Source: Micromonospora zingiberis
GTDB taxonomy: Bacteria > Actinomycetota > Actinomycetes > Mycobacteriales > Micromonosporaceae
Assembly (NCBI RefSeq): GCF_004331455.1
Contig: NZ_SJJR01000007.1
Coordinates: 240,050-304,049 of the forward strand
DNA length: 64,000 bases
Direction of reading: 5' to 3'
Made by a program: the position numbers and the translations under genes. Positions 17,423 to 26,486 of the stretch are shown here, one piece after another (within the stretch, counting starts at the first letter, position 1; the number at the start of each line of letters is the position of its first letter). The notes beneath the pieces are model-generated. The model ran no database searches. It was not told the DNA's origin and saw nothing but the letters and a program-made list of their open reading frames with translations.

Positions 17423-18460
17423 TCAGGGCACGAGGATTACCTTGCCCGTGACCGTGCGAGATTCGGCGAGTGCCAGCGCCGACGCGGCGCCGGTCAGCGG
17501 GATCTCTGCGGCGATCTGTGGGTCGAGCACACCGTCGGCAAGCAACTGGAACACCTGGGTGAGGTCGTCGGCCAGGGTGCGCCGAAAGGTCTCCAGCCGG
17601 CGGTGGCCCGCCCAGAAGTTGTAGAAGTAGGCGTTTCTGTGGTTGGGCAGGGTGTGCCAGAGCTTCAGCTGCGCGAAGAGCTTCAGCACCGGCAGCCGCG
17701 AGTTGCCCTCCTCGTTCTTCGTCGCTGCCGTGCCATAGGAAACCAGCGTTCCGCCCTTGCGCAGCAACTGCCACGACCGCTCCACGCCGGGGCCGCCGAC
17801 GTGGTCGAACACGGCGTCCACGCCGTCCGGCGCCAACTCCCTGATCCGGTCGTACATGCCGGGGTCGCGGTAGTCGACGGGGGTCGCGCCCAGCTCGCGT
17901 ACCGCATCGTGGTGTCGTTCCGACGCCGTGCCGATCACCCTGACCCCGCAGTGTCGGGCCAACTGGACGAGCGTGGAACCGACGCCGCCGTTCGCGCCCA
18001 GCACGACGATGATGTCCCCGGGCCGGACTTTGGCCAGCCGGTGCAACATCTGCCAGGCGGTGATGCCGTTGACCACCACGGTCTCGGCGGCGGCGGCGGA
18101 TACCCCGTCCGGCACCGGAACCAGGTCCGCCGCCTCGATCAACACATACGTGGCCCACCCGCCGATCTTGGTCACCGCGGCGAACCGGCGTCCGGTCAGG
18201 TCGGCGTCCACGCCGGGGCCGACGGCGGTGACGGTGCCGACCAGGTCGTACCCGGGTACGAAGGGGAACGGCGGCTGGTCGTAGTACTTGCCGCGGCGCA
18301 TCTGTTGCTCAGCGAACGACACGCCGGTCGCCTCCATCCGAAGAACAACCTGCCCCGGTGCCGGCGCGGGCAGTTCCCGAATCCGCACCTCCAGACCGCT
18401 CGGTTCGACCACGCCCGGTAGGACTACCTCGGTCGCATTTATGGTGACGGCGTTGGTCAT
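17423..18460 (-). CDS. Zinc-independent MDR (quinone oxidoreductase-like) dehydrogenase
   Basis: A 345-residue medium-chain dehydrogenase/reductase, starting at ATG 18460 behind CGGAGG. An N-terminal GroES-like domain (FVPGYDLVGTVTAVG) and a Rossmann domain (LGANGGVGSTLVQLA) are present. The Cys/His zinc ligands of alcohol dehydrogenases are missing, so this is a quinone reductase or enoyl-reductase-type NADPH enzyme. The C-terminal VTGKVILVP is typical. It converges with the multicopper oxidase (34 bp gap) and is followed upstream by a small membrane protein gene with the same orientation. Substrate unknown. Confidence 0.9.
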   Translation of the reverse strand: MTNAVTINATEVVLPGVVEPSGLEVRIRELPAPAPGQVVLRMEATGVSFAEQQMRRGKYYDQPPFPFVPGYDLVGTVTAVGPGVDADLTGRRFAAVTKIGGWATYVLIEAADLVPVPDGVSAAAAETVVVNGITAWQMLHRLAKVRPGDIIVVLGANGGVGSTLVQLARHCGVRVIGTASERHHDAVRELGATPVDYRDPGMYDRIRELAPDGVDAVFDHVGGPGVERSWQLLRKGGTLVSYGTAATKNEEGNSRLPVLKLFAQLKLWHTLPNHRNAYFYNFWAGHRRLETFRRTLADDLTQVFQLLADGVLDPQIAAEIPLTGAASALALAESRTVTGKVILVP

Positions 18461-18561
18461 GACGACATTCCTCCGCAAGTTCTCGGTTACTGGTTGGCCG
18501 GCCAGAGGCACGTGCTCGCACCGGTGTCGGACGGCATGGCCGCCACCGCGGCCATGTACGG

Positions 18562-19002
18562 TCAGCGGTTGTCGTTGGGCCCAAGCGCCCCGCGGCGCCA
18601 GGTGTACCAGCCACGGCACAGCACATAGGCGGCGATGGTGGTCACCGAGACGAACCCATCGGCGATCAGGGTCCGTACCGCGTGCGGGGCATCGAGAACA
18701 AAAGCGGCCTGGATGGTTACCGCGATCTTGTGGAAGAGCAGGAGTTCCCACATGCCGCGCTGCTTCCGTGGGGCGACCGCCAGCATGGCCCACATCCCGG
18801 CGAACACGATGTAGGCGCAGGTCCGCCAGTACTCGGTCAGGATCAGGTCTTCGGGCAGGCCACCGAGGCGGGAGACGCCCTCGACGAATGGCACCAGGGT
18901 GGCGGCTGCCGTGACCGCCATCAGGATGCGCCCGGTCCGATCCTGCCAGCGGGTCGGCGCCGCAGCGGTGGTGGCGGCGGCGACGTCAGTGTGGGCTGTC
19001 AT
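18562..19002 (-). CDS. Small four-helix membrane protein
   Basis: This 146-residue protein starts at ATG 19002. It has four predicted transmembrane helices: ILMAVTAAATLVPFVEG, CAYIVFAGMWAMLAVA, LLLFHKIAVTIQAAFVL and GFVSVTTIAAYVL. Size and topology resemble DoxX/DUF4149-like proteins, but no diagnostic motif is clear. It lies about 100 bp upstream of the MDR reductase on the same strand, so the two may form one transcription unit, perhaps a membrane component for a redox process. It is divergent from the LAL regulator. Confidence 0.75.
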   Translation of the reverse strand: MTAHTDVAAATTAAAPTRWQDRTGRILMAVTAAATLVPFVEGVSRLGGLPEDLILTEYWRTCAYIVFAGMWAMLAVAPRKQRGMWELLLFHKIAVTIQAAFVLDAPHAVRTLIADGFVSVTTIAAYVLCRGWYTWRRGALGPNDNR

Positions 19003-19257
19003 GAAGCTTCCCGTCTGCTCGCTTACTTCGTTAGCGTGGACAGGGAGACCTTCCGTCATCAGGGCTCGGCACCGCATCGGTGGGAATTGCGTAGCCGCCC
19101 GCGTGGTCGCGGACGCGTCAAGGCACGGCCGCGCGGCTCGCCCCGATCCAGACGTACCTGCGGGACACCGCTCCACCTCGCCTCGGTCGGAATCACCTCA
19201 CCGTCCGGTCGGCCGCTGATCACGAACAGTGCGATTCCGGGCGTCTGCGTCGGGGCC

Positions 19258-19277
19258 GGACAGGGAGTAGCCTGTCC
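19258..19277 (+). promoter_or_regulatory. Inverted repeat over the -10 region of the LAL regulator gene
   Basis: GGACAGG and CCTGTCC (19258-19264, 19271-19277) form a perfect inverted repeat with a 6-bp spacer. It overlaps TAGCCT, a possible -10 box, three bases before the GTG start at 19281. This suggests an operator, perhaps for autoregulation. Confidence 0.4.
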
Positions 19278-19280
19278 GGC

Positions 19281-22049
19281 GTGCGAACCGCCGCTGGCTA
19301 TCGGGGTCCCCTGGTCGGCAGGGACGTCGAAATCAAAGTCCTCGACGAGCTGATCCAGGGCGCGCGGTCGGGCCGCGGCGGGGCGCTGGTGGTCCGCGGC
19401 GAGGCCGGCATCGGCAAGAGCACGCTGCTGGCACACGCCCGCGACACGGCCTCCGGTTCGCGAGTGATCCAGGCGTCCGGGGCCGAGTTCGAGCGGGAGT
19501 TGCCCTACGGTGCGCTACATCAGCTCTGTGTGCCGGTGCTGGATCACCTCGCGGACCTGCCCACCCGGCACGCCGACGCGCTCCGGGTCGCCTTCGGGCT
19601 GGCGGCGGGCACCCCCGACCTGTTCCACATCGGCGTGGCAACCCTGGGTCTCCTGGTCGCCGCCGCCCGGGAACGCCCGCTGCTGTGCGTGATCGACGAC
19701 GCCCACTGGTTGGACGCAGCGTCGTCGAAGGCGCTGGCCTTCGTCGGCCGGCGGGTAGCCGCCGAGCCCATCACCATGCTGTTCGCGCTGCGGATGCCGG
19801 CCTCGGACGAACTGCACGAACTGCCCAGCCTCGACATCACCGGGCTGAGTGACGCCGACGCGCGGACATTGATCGCGGCCCACCGTCACCTGCTCCTCGA
19901 CGAACAGGTCCTCAGCCGGCTGCTGGCCGAGGCCCGAGGAAACCCGTTGGCGTTGCTCGAACTGCCCCAGGCGGGCGGCTTCGGGCCGCCGGACACCTCG
20001 CCGGTGCCGACCCGGATCGAGCGCAGCTTCCGAGCCCGGCTGTCGGATCTACCGGACGAAGCCCGTCTCCTGCTGACCGTGGCGAGCGCCGACCCGACGG
20101 GCGATCCCACCCTGGTGTGGCCGGCCGTACGACTGTTGGACATCGACGTGTCGACCGCCAGCGCCAGCGCGGCCGCGACAGGTCTGGTCGAGTTCGCCAC
20201 CGGCATCCGCTTCTGCCACCCGCTCGCCCGCTCTGCGGTCTACCGCGGCGCGTCGGCGCATGAACGGCAGCGGGCGCACCGGGCACTAGCCGAGGCGACC
20301 AACGCCGTCACCGACCCGGACCGGCGGGCCTGGCACCGCGCCCAGGCCAGCGTCGGCCCCGACGACGGCGTCGCCGCCGAACTCGTACGATCGGCCACCC
20401 GCGCCCAGGCGCGCGGCGGCGTGGTGGCCGCGGCGGCCTTCCTGGAACGCGCGGCCGAGCTTTCCCGGGACCCCGCCGGCCGAATCGAACGAACGCTCGC
20501 GGCGGCGCAGGCCACCCTCGCCGCGGGCCGCCCCGACCGGGCCGCCACCCTGGTCAGGGCCGTCGAGCACACCGCACTCGACGAGTTCCAACTCGCCCAC
20601 GCCGACCTGTTGCGGGGGCAGGTGGCCTTCCAGAGCCACCAGGACAAGAACGGCCCGGAGTTCATGATCCGCGCGGGCAGACGCCTGGCCGGTCTGGATC
20701 CGGAGCGGGCCCGCAGGTGCTTCCAGGACGCGATCGAGATGAGTCTGCTCGTCGGCCGGGCCAGCGGCGTGCTGGACCTGGTGCTGGCCGCCGTACGGTC
20801 GGTACCGGTGACCGCGTCGCGACCGCCGGACGTGCTGGATGCGCTGCACCTGCTGCAAACGGCGGGACATCGGAGCGCGATCCCGCTGATCCGGCAGGTT
20901 CTCGACGGCCCGGACGGTCCCGACGGGCCTAGATGGACCGAGTACCCTGCCCTCGCCCTCATGCTCGCGGCGGAAATATGGGACCCGCTACGGTATTCGA
21001 CGATCGTCGAGTGGCTGGTGCGCACCGGCCGCGAGTCCGGTTCGCCGCTCCTGCTGCGTCTCGGGCTCGCCCAGACCGGCTCATACGGCGCCCTCACCGC
21101 CGACCTCGGCCTGGCGATGGCATCGATCGCCGAGGAGGAAGCGATCGCCGACGCAATCGGCGGGCCGCCCATGCCCTACCACCGGATCCACCTGGCGGCC
21201 ATGCGCGGTCGCCGCGCCGAGGCGCTCACGCTGTTCGAGAGCGCCACGGACGCGGCCACCACCAGTAGCAGTGGTCTCCTGCTCGGCAACATCGACTGGG
21301 CGTCCGCGGTGCTGCACAACGGTCTCGCCGACTATCCGGCCGCACTGGCCGCCGCTCGGCGGGCCGTCGCGGACGGCACCCTCTTCCTCGCCAGCTTCTC
21401 CCTGCCTGAACTGGTCGAAGCGGCAGTCCGCTGCGGCGACATCGACGCCGCCGCCGCGGCACTGGAGTCGCTGGTCGACCGCGCCGACGCCAGCGGGACC
21501 GCCACCGGTCTGGGCATCGCGGCCTATGCCCGGGCACTGGTGACCGGGGCCGAGGAGCAGTATCGAACCGCCGTCGCGCACCTGGAGCGGAGTCCGCTAT
21601 TGGCCTACCGCGCCAGAGCCCATCTCGTGTACGGGGAATGGCTGCGGCGCGAGGGCCGCCGACGGGACTGCCGACCGCACCTGCGCACCGCGCACCGCCT
21701 GCTGTCCGAGGCAGGGTTCGACGCGTTCGCCCGGCGGGCCGCCGTCGAGCTGCGCGCCACCGGGGAGCGGCCACGCCAGCGGTCACCACACACGTACGAC
21801 CAGCTGACGATCCAAGAGCTGCACATCGCCCGGCTGGTCGCCGCCGGCGCGACCTCCAGCGAGGTGGCCGCCCAGCTGTTCATCAGCCCTCGCACCGTCG
21901 ACACCCACCTGCGCAACATCTACCGCAAGCTCGGCATCAACTCTCGACGGGAACTCAGGCACCGGCCCGATCTCGTACGTGAGTCGACCAGCCCCGCCGC
22001 CGACCGGTCATCGGACAGCTGGGACCGGAGCTTTCAGCGCGGCTCCTAG
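19281..22049 (+). CDS. LAL (large ATP-binding LuxR) family regulator
   Basis: This 922-residue regulator has an N-terminal AAA-type ATPase, with Walker A RGEAGIGKST at about 39-48 and Walker B CVIDDAHWLD near 140. A long helical TPR-like middle follows. The C-terminal LuxR helix-turn-helix is near 835-900 (LTIQELHIARLVAAGATS then SPRTVDTHLRNIYRKLG). LAL proteins (MalT, PikD-like) sense ligands through the helical region and activate metabolic or secondary-metabolite genes. The start is GTG 19281, with almost no leader after a possible -10. The 3' end overlaps the convergent DUF998 gene by 42 bp. Target genes unknown; the divergent membrane protein/MDR pair is a candidate. Confidence 0.92.
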   Translation: MRTAAGYRGPLVGRDVEIKVLDELIQGARSGRGGALVVRGEAGIGKSTLLAHARDTASGSRVIQASGAEFERELPYGALHQLCVPVLDHLADLPTRHADALRVAFGLAAGTPDLFHIGVATLGLLVAAARERPLLCVIDDAHWLDAASSKALAFVGRRVAAEPITMLFALRMPASDELHELPSLDITGLSDADARTLIAAHRHLLLDEQVLSRLLAEARGNPLALLELPQAGGFGPPDTSPVPTRIERSFRARLSDLPDEARLLLTVASADPTGDPTLVWPAVRLLDIDVSTASASAAATGLVEFATGIRFCHPLARSAVYRGASAHERQRAHRALAEATNAVTDPDRRAWHRAQASVGPDDGVAAELVRSATRAQARGGVVAAAAFLERAAELSRDPAGRIERTLAAAQATLAAGRPDRAATLVRAVEHTALDEFQLAHADLLRGQVAFQSHQDKNGPEFMIRAGRRLAGLDPERARRCFQDAIEMSLLVGRASGVLDLVLAAVRSVPVTASRPPDVLDALHLLQTAGHRSAIPLIRQVLDGPDGPDGPRWTEYPALALMLAAEIWDPLRYSTIVEWLVRTGRESGSPLLLRLGLAQTGSYGALTADLGLAMASIAEEEAIADAIGGPPMPYHRIHLAAMRGRRAEALTLFESATDAATTSSSGLLLGNIDWASAVLHNGLADYPAALAAARRAVADGTLFLASFSLPELVEAAVRCGDIDAAAAALESLVDRADASGTATGLGIAAYARALVTGAEEQYRTAVAHLERSPLLAYRARAHLVYGEWLRREGRRRDCRPHLRTAHRLLSEAGFDAFARRAAVELRATGERPRQRSPHTYDQLTIQELHIARLVAAGATSSEVAAQLFISPRTVDTHLRNIYRKLGINSRRELRHRPDLVRESTSPAADRSSDSWDRSFQRGS

Positions 22050-22673
22050 AGCGATGAAGCCGATCAGGAACGGGTACAGGACACCGCGTTCGAAAAAGCC
22101 GATGAGAACCCCGGTCCCCGTCGCGAGGGTCAGGTAGACCACCAGCGAGACGAACCCGAGAATCCCCAGCCACACCAGCGCCCTGCCCAACTTCGGGGAA
22201 ACGCCAAGGAGCCGATGCGACCGGCCGAGCAGGATCGCGAGCACATTGCCGCCGCCGAAGGCCGCGAGAGCGCCCAGCCCGTGTAGGGCGGACGCCTCGC
22301 TGGATCCTGGGAACAGCGCCACCAAAGTGGTGCCGGCGGCCAACAGCACGGCCATCGCGCCCAGCGCCGCGCGCCGCCCGGCCGGCAGGCCCCTCAGCAT
22401 GAGGACGCCGATCAGCGCGGCGAGGCCGAACAGGATGAAACCGGTGTTCATCACCCACGCCAGCGGCGAGTACATGTACTGCCCGAACGCGGTGGACGGG
22501 CCGCGCACCCCGAGGTTGCTGATGAAGTGATACGTATAGCTGTAAGGCGGGTCCGTCCACGCCGCCGCGGCGATGAACTCGGCGACGAAATAGATGACTG
22601 CGCTGGCGACGAGCGCGGTTCCCGCTGCGCGGCCGCGGGGGACCGTGCTGGGATCGGGCTTGAGGTCGTTCAT
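22008..22673 (-). CDS. DUF998 family integral membrane protein
   Basis: This 221-residue protein starts at ATG 22673 behind GGAGGGACC. It has six predicted transmembrane helices, for example TALVASAVIYFVAEFIAAA, GFILFGLAALIGVLML and ALVWLGILGFVSLVVYL. The DUF998 layout is visible: a YTYHFISNLGV loop after the first helix, and LFPGSSEASALHGLGA. The function of DUF998 is unknown. It is divergent from the BTAD regulator at 22808; the shared 134-bp gap holds ACAC-centred repeats at 11-bp phase. A second, pseudogenised DUF998 gene lies at 35484-35900. Confidence 0.85.
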   Translation of the reverse strand: MNDLKPDPSTVPRGRAAGTALVASAVIYFVAEFIAAAAWTDPPYSYTYHFISNLGVRGPSTAFGQYMYSPLAWVMNTGFILFGLAALIGVLMLRGLPAGRRAALGAMAVLLAAGTTLVALFPGSSEASALHGLGALAAFGGGNVLAILLGRSHRLLGVSPKLGRALVWLGILGFVSLVVYLTLATGTGVLIGFFERGVLYPFLIGFIALGAALKAPVPAVR

Positions 22674-22721
22674 GGGGTCCCTCCTGTGGTTCAGGTCAGG
22701 CGAAGACTGCCCCGGGTCGCT

Positions 22722-22750
22722 GACACGGGACGAACACGAGACAGACACCG
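22722..22750. promoter_or_regulatory. Three 11-bp-phased direct repeats in a divergent promoter region
   Basis: GACACGG (22722), AACACGA (22733) and GACACCG (22744) are direct repeats at exactly 11-bp spacing, between the DUF998 gene and the BTAD regulator at 22808. The geometry matches SARP operators. No good -10 box sits at the expected distance on either strand, so the target direction is unclear. Confidence 0.4.
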
Positions 22751-22807
22751 CGCTGGCGCGGGCCGCGCTGAGTGAGGACGTACGGGTGAGCACGCGAGGA
22801 TGGGGCG

Positions 22808-25800
22808 ATGGATAGGGGCGCAGGGCTTGGCATCACGCTGCTCGGAGCGTTCGAGGTGTCCCGCGGCGGCGCCGCCCTGCCCGTCCCGGGCGCGCGACTG
22901 CGAGCTCTGCTCGTCCGGCTGGCGCTCGCCGGCGGACGCGCGGTGGAGCCAGGCGTACTGGTCGACGCGATCTGGGCCGAGGAACCACCGTCCGGCCCCG
23001 CCGCCGCGCTACAGACCCTCGTCTCCCGACTGCGCCGCGCCCTCGCCCCGGCCGGCACGGCCGGTAGCGTGGTCGTGCAGGTGGCCGGTGGTTACCGGCT
23101 GGCGGTACACGCGGCCGATGTGGACGCACTGCGTTTCGAGCAGTTCGCCGCCGCCGGCCGGGCGAGACTGCGGGCAGGTGACCCGGAGGCGGCGAGTGCC
23201 GCGCTCGCCGAGGCCGTGGCGTTGTGGGACGAACGTCCCGGCGCCGAACCGGTGGTCATCGCCGCAGTCGCGCCCGCGGTCGCGGCGCGGCTGGCGCAGG
23301 TGTCGATCGAGGCGGTCGCCGACCTGGCCGAGGCAGAACTGTCGCTGGGGCGGGTGGAGGCCGCCATCGCCCGGCTGACCGGACTCGTGGCCGAGCACAT
23401 GGTCCACGAGCGGGCGACCGCGCTGCTGATGGACGCGCTCGCCGCCGCGGGACGTCAGGCAGAAGCGCTGGCCGTCTACGAGCGGGTCCGCGAGTCACTG
23501 GCCGACATCCTCGGCGCCGACCCCGGCACCGCCCTACAGGAACGCCATCTGCGCCTGCTGCAGCCCGGCCGTCCCGTCCCGGCGTCGAACGCACCGACCC
23601 GCAACGTGGCGCCCCCGACAGCCCTGAGCGGAAACGGGCGGGATGCCCGCCGGCAGCCGATCACCGAACCTGACCGGATCCGGCCCGCCGGCCTGCCGGT
23701 GCCGCTGACCAGCTTCGTCGGCCGCGACGACGATCTCACCCGCATCGGCACCCTGCTCACCGCTGGACGCCTGGTCACCGTCCTCGGTCCGGGCGGTGCG
23801 GGGAAGACCCGGCTCGCGCTGGAGGCCGCCCGCCTCCACCGCGATGAGTACCGCGGCGGCGCGTGGCTCGTCGACCTCGCGTCCGTCACCGAACCGGTGA
23901 AGGTCGCCGCAGCTGTCCTCGCCGGGATCGGGCTGCGCGGCACCGCGATGCTCGACGCCCGCAAACGCGCCGAGGGCGACGAGCTGAACGTCCTCGCCGG
24001 CGAACTCAGCGGCCGGGAGAGTCTGCTGCTGGTCGACAACTGCGAGCATCTGATCGACGCCGTGGCCCATCTGGTTGCCGACCTGCTGTCCCGGTGCCCC
24101 GGGCTCCGTGTGCTCGCCACCAGCCGCGAACCCCTCGCGATCGACGGCGAGGCGCTCGTGCCACTCGGACCACTGCCGCTGCCCGAGCCCGATGACGGCG
24201 TCGACGAAGCCCGGCGTACGGCCGCGGTGCGCCTGTTCGTTGAGCGGGCCGCCGCCGTACGCCCCGGCTTTGATGTTGATCGCTCGACGTTGCCGCAGAT
24301 CACCCACGTCGTCCGCAGCCTGGACGGCCTGCCACTGGCCCTCGAACTCGCCGCCGCCCGGTTGCGGACGCTCTCCCTGCCCGACCTGGCCGATGGGCTC
24401 TCCGACCGCTTCCAGCTGCTCACCACCGGCCACCGCACCGCCCCGCCCCGGCACCGCACCCTACGCGCGGTCATCACGTGGAGTTGGGAACTGCTCGACG
24501 AGCGGGAACGGACCGTGGCAGAACGGATCTCCGTGCTGGCCGGCGGCGTCACCCCAGCCTCGGCTGCCGCCGTCTGCGCCGGCACCACCGTTCCCGCCGC
24601 CGCGATACCCGACCTGCTCGCCACGCTCGTCGACCGGTCACTGTTGCAGCTCGCGCCCGGCCCCGGCCGCTACCGCATGCTCGAAACCATCCGCGAGTAC
24701 GGCGCCGACCGCCTGACCGAAACCGGCAACCTCGGCACGGCCCGCGCCCTGGCCGCCGCCCACTTCACCAAGCTGATGGCTCGCCACGACCCCCGGCTAC
24801 GCGGGACCGGCCAGCTGCCGGCCATGACGGTCATCGGTGCCGAGTACGACAACACGCTCGCCGCCCTGCGCCACCTGTGCGCCACCCGCGACTCCCCCGG
24901 CGCGATCACCCTCGCGCTGAGCCTGACCTGGTATTGGCAGATGTCCGGCCGCCAAAGCGACGGCGCTTACTGGCTGGGAGAGGCGCTCGCGGTGCCCGGC
25001 GGCGGGCCGACGCCCGAACGCGACTGCGCCCGAGCCGTCTACCTGCTCGGTCGGGCGGACACTCTGTCAGGGACCACCGCCGGGCACGCCGCGAACGATC
25101 GGGCGGAGATGCGTGAGCTCGCCGGCCGGCTGCTCGCGCATCCGCAGCTACCGAGCCACTACCGCGTGTTCGGCCCGATCCTGCTCTTCCTCCAAGGCGA
25201 CGAGGCGGCGCTCACGACCTTCCAGGGACTGGCCGACGGCGACCACGTTTGGCTGTCCGGACTGGCCCACATGTTCCTCGCCGAAATCGCCGGAAACGCC
25301 GGCGCGCTCGACCGTATGCGCGCCCACGTGGAGACGTCCCTGACCCGCTTTCAGCAGGCCGGCGACCGATGGGGACGGGCCGCCGTGCTGCCGATGCGCG
25401 CCCACCTACGGCGGTACGACGACCTCGACGGCGCGCTGACCGACCTGAACGAAGCCCGGACCCTGGCCGGCGAGTTCGGCGCCCTCAGCCTCAGCGACCA
25501 GCTCTACAGCGACCTCCGCTGGATCGACATACACCTGCGGCGCGCCGACACCGGCCGGGCAATAGCCATGATCGACTCCGCCCGACAGCGGGCACTGCAC
25601 GCATCCTCGGCGGACATGCTGGTCCTGATCGACACGCAAGAGGCCAGCCTGCGGCTACGACTCGGTGACCTGAGAAGGGCGGGCGAACTTCTCGACGACG
25701 CCGAACGGGGCCTACCCACCGACACCGCCCTACCCGCAGACCAAACCCGGGCACTGGTCGGCACCACACGGGCTGCGCTCTGCCTGGCGCTGGGCGACCT

Positions 25801-26122
25801 GCCCGGCGCGGACACGGCCGTGCGGGAGGCGTACGCGGCCGCGTTGGCAACCCGGGAACTGCCGGCCCTGTCACCGGTGACAGTGAACACGGCCGCGCTC
25901 GCCGCAACGCGCGGGCGGCAACACGAGTCGGCCATGCTGCTCGGCGCCGCCGCCCGGCTGCGAGGCACGCACGACCACACCGACCCACAGGTCCGCGAAC
26001 TCACCCAGCGAGGCAAAGCCGCGCTGGGCCCCGATGAGTTCGCGGCAGCGTACGCGAAAGGCTGGCAACTCGACCCGCAAGCGGCCACGATCGCCGCCGA
26101 CCCAGCCCGGCTACTCCGATGA
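22808..26122 (+). CDS. AfsR/SARP-like regulator (BTAD plus ATPase)
   Basis: This 1104-residue protein has an N-terminal trans_reg_C winged helix (ITLLGAFEVSRGGAALPVP) and a BTAD domain to about residue 255. A linker is followed by an AAA/NB-ARC-type ATPase (FVGRDDDL; Walker A LGPGGAGKTRLAL near 335; Walker B SLLLVDNCEH). The long helical C-terminus has the winged-helix linker typical of the group (YRMLETIREYGADRL). It is related in plan to the regulator at 46667 but distinct from that at 2601, which has canonical TPRs. The start is ATG 22808. The 3' end converges with the DUF1905 gene. Confidence 0.92.
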   Translation: MDRGAGLGITLLGAFEVSRGGAALPVPGARLRALLVRLALAGGRAVEPGVLVDAIWAEEPPSGPAAALQTLVSRLRRALAPAGTAGSVVVQVAGGYRLAVHAADVDALRFEQFAAAGRARLRAGDPEAASAALAEAVALWDERPGAEPVVIAAVAPAVAARLAQVSIEAVADLAEAELSLGRVEAAIARLTGLVAEHMVHERATALLMDALAAAGRQAEALAVYERVRESLADILGADPGTALQERHLRLLQPGRPVPASNAPTRNVAPPTALSGNGRDARRQPITEPDRIRPAGLPVPLTSFVGRDDDLTRIGTLLTAGRLVTVLGPGGAGKTRLALEAARLHRDEYRGGAWLVDLASVTEPVKVAAAVLAGIGLRGTAMLDARKRAEGDELNVLAGELSGRESLLLVDNCEHLIDAVAHLVADLLSRCPGLRVLATSREPLAIDGEALVPLGPLPLPEPDDGVDEARRTAAVRLFVERAAAVRPGFDVDRSTLPQITHVVRSLDGLPLALELAAARLRTLSLPDLADGLSDRFQLLTTGHRTAPPRHRTLRAVITWSWELLDERERTVAERISVLAGGVTPASAAAVCAGTTVPAAAIPDLLATLVDRSLLQLAPGPGRYRMLETIREYGADRLTETGNLGTARALAAAHFTKLMARHDPRLRGTGQLPAMTVIGAEYDNTLAALRHLCATRDSPGAITLALSLTWYWQMSGRQSDGAYWLGEALAVPGGGPTPERDCARAVYLLGRADTLSGTTAGHAANDRAEMRELAGRLLAHPQLPSHYRVFGPILLFLQGDEAALTTFQGLADGDHVWLSGLAHMFLAEIAGNAGALDRMRAHVETSLTRFQQAGDRWGRAAVLPMRAHLRRYDDLDGALTDLNEARTLAGEFGALSLSDQLYSDLRWIDIHLRRADTGRAIAMIDSARQRALHASSADMLVLIDTQEASLRLRLGDLRRAGELLDDAERGLPTDTALPADQTRALVGTTRAALCLALGDLPGADTAVREAYAAALATRELPALSPVTVNTAALAATRGRQHESAMLLGAAARLRGTHDHTDPQVRELTQRGKAALGPDEFAAAYAKGWQLDPQAATIAADPARLLR

Positions 26123-26134
26123 CCGTGCGACAGT

Positions 26135-26437
26135 TCAGCGATCGACCAGTTCGACGGTCACGGTGGCGGTGTCACCGACGTCAACGGCCTCGGCGTTGCG
26201 GATGGCACGTTTGACCGGCAGCACATAGCAGCCCCGGGTGCTGTCGGGAAAGATCGAGGTCGTCCACCTGCTGCCACCGATGGTGGCCCATACCCGCACC
26301 GCACCGAACCCGCGACGAGCCCCGCTGCAGCGGTCACGGATCTCCTCGGACGCCTCGGCCGGCAGGCTAACGAAAGTCCAGCTCTCGTTACGCCGGGCTG
26401 CCCAAAGCCACAGCTCGCCGTCGAACTCCACGATCAC
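26135..26437 (-). CDS. DUF1905 domain-containing protein
   Basis: This complete 100-residue protein is a single DUF1905 barrel: FDGELWLWAARRNESWTFVS, then GFGAVRVWATIGGSRW, TSIFP, and YVLPVKRAIRNAEAVDVGD. The start is GTG 26437. DUF1905 proteins are small, of unknown function, and sometimes fused to DUF5655-like or YdeI-type domains. It lies 49 bp upstream of the 3' end of the P450 fusion gene on the other side and converges with the BTAD regulator. Its own promoter is not obvious. Confidence 0.85.
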   Translation of the reverse strand: MIVEFDGELWLWAARRNESWTFVSLPAEASEEIRDRCSGARRGFGAVRVWATIGGSRWTTSIFPDSTRGCYVLPVKRAIRNAEAVDVGDTATVTVELVDR

Positions 26438-26486
26438 GACGCCATCATCACATCCGGGGCCGACAGCTAAGCGCTCTGCCCGGCTC

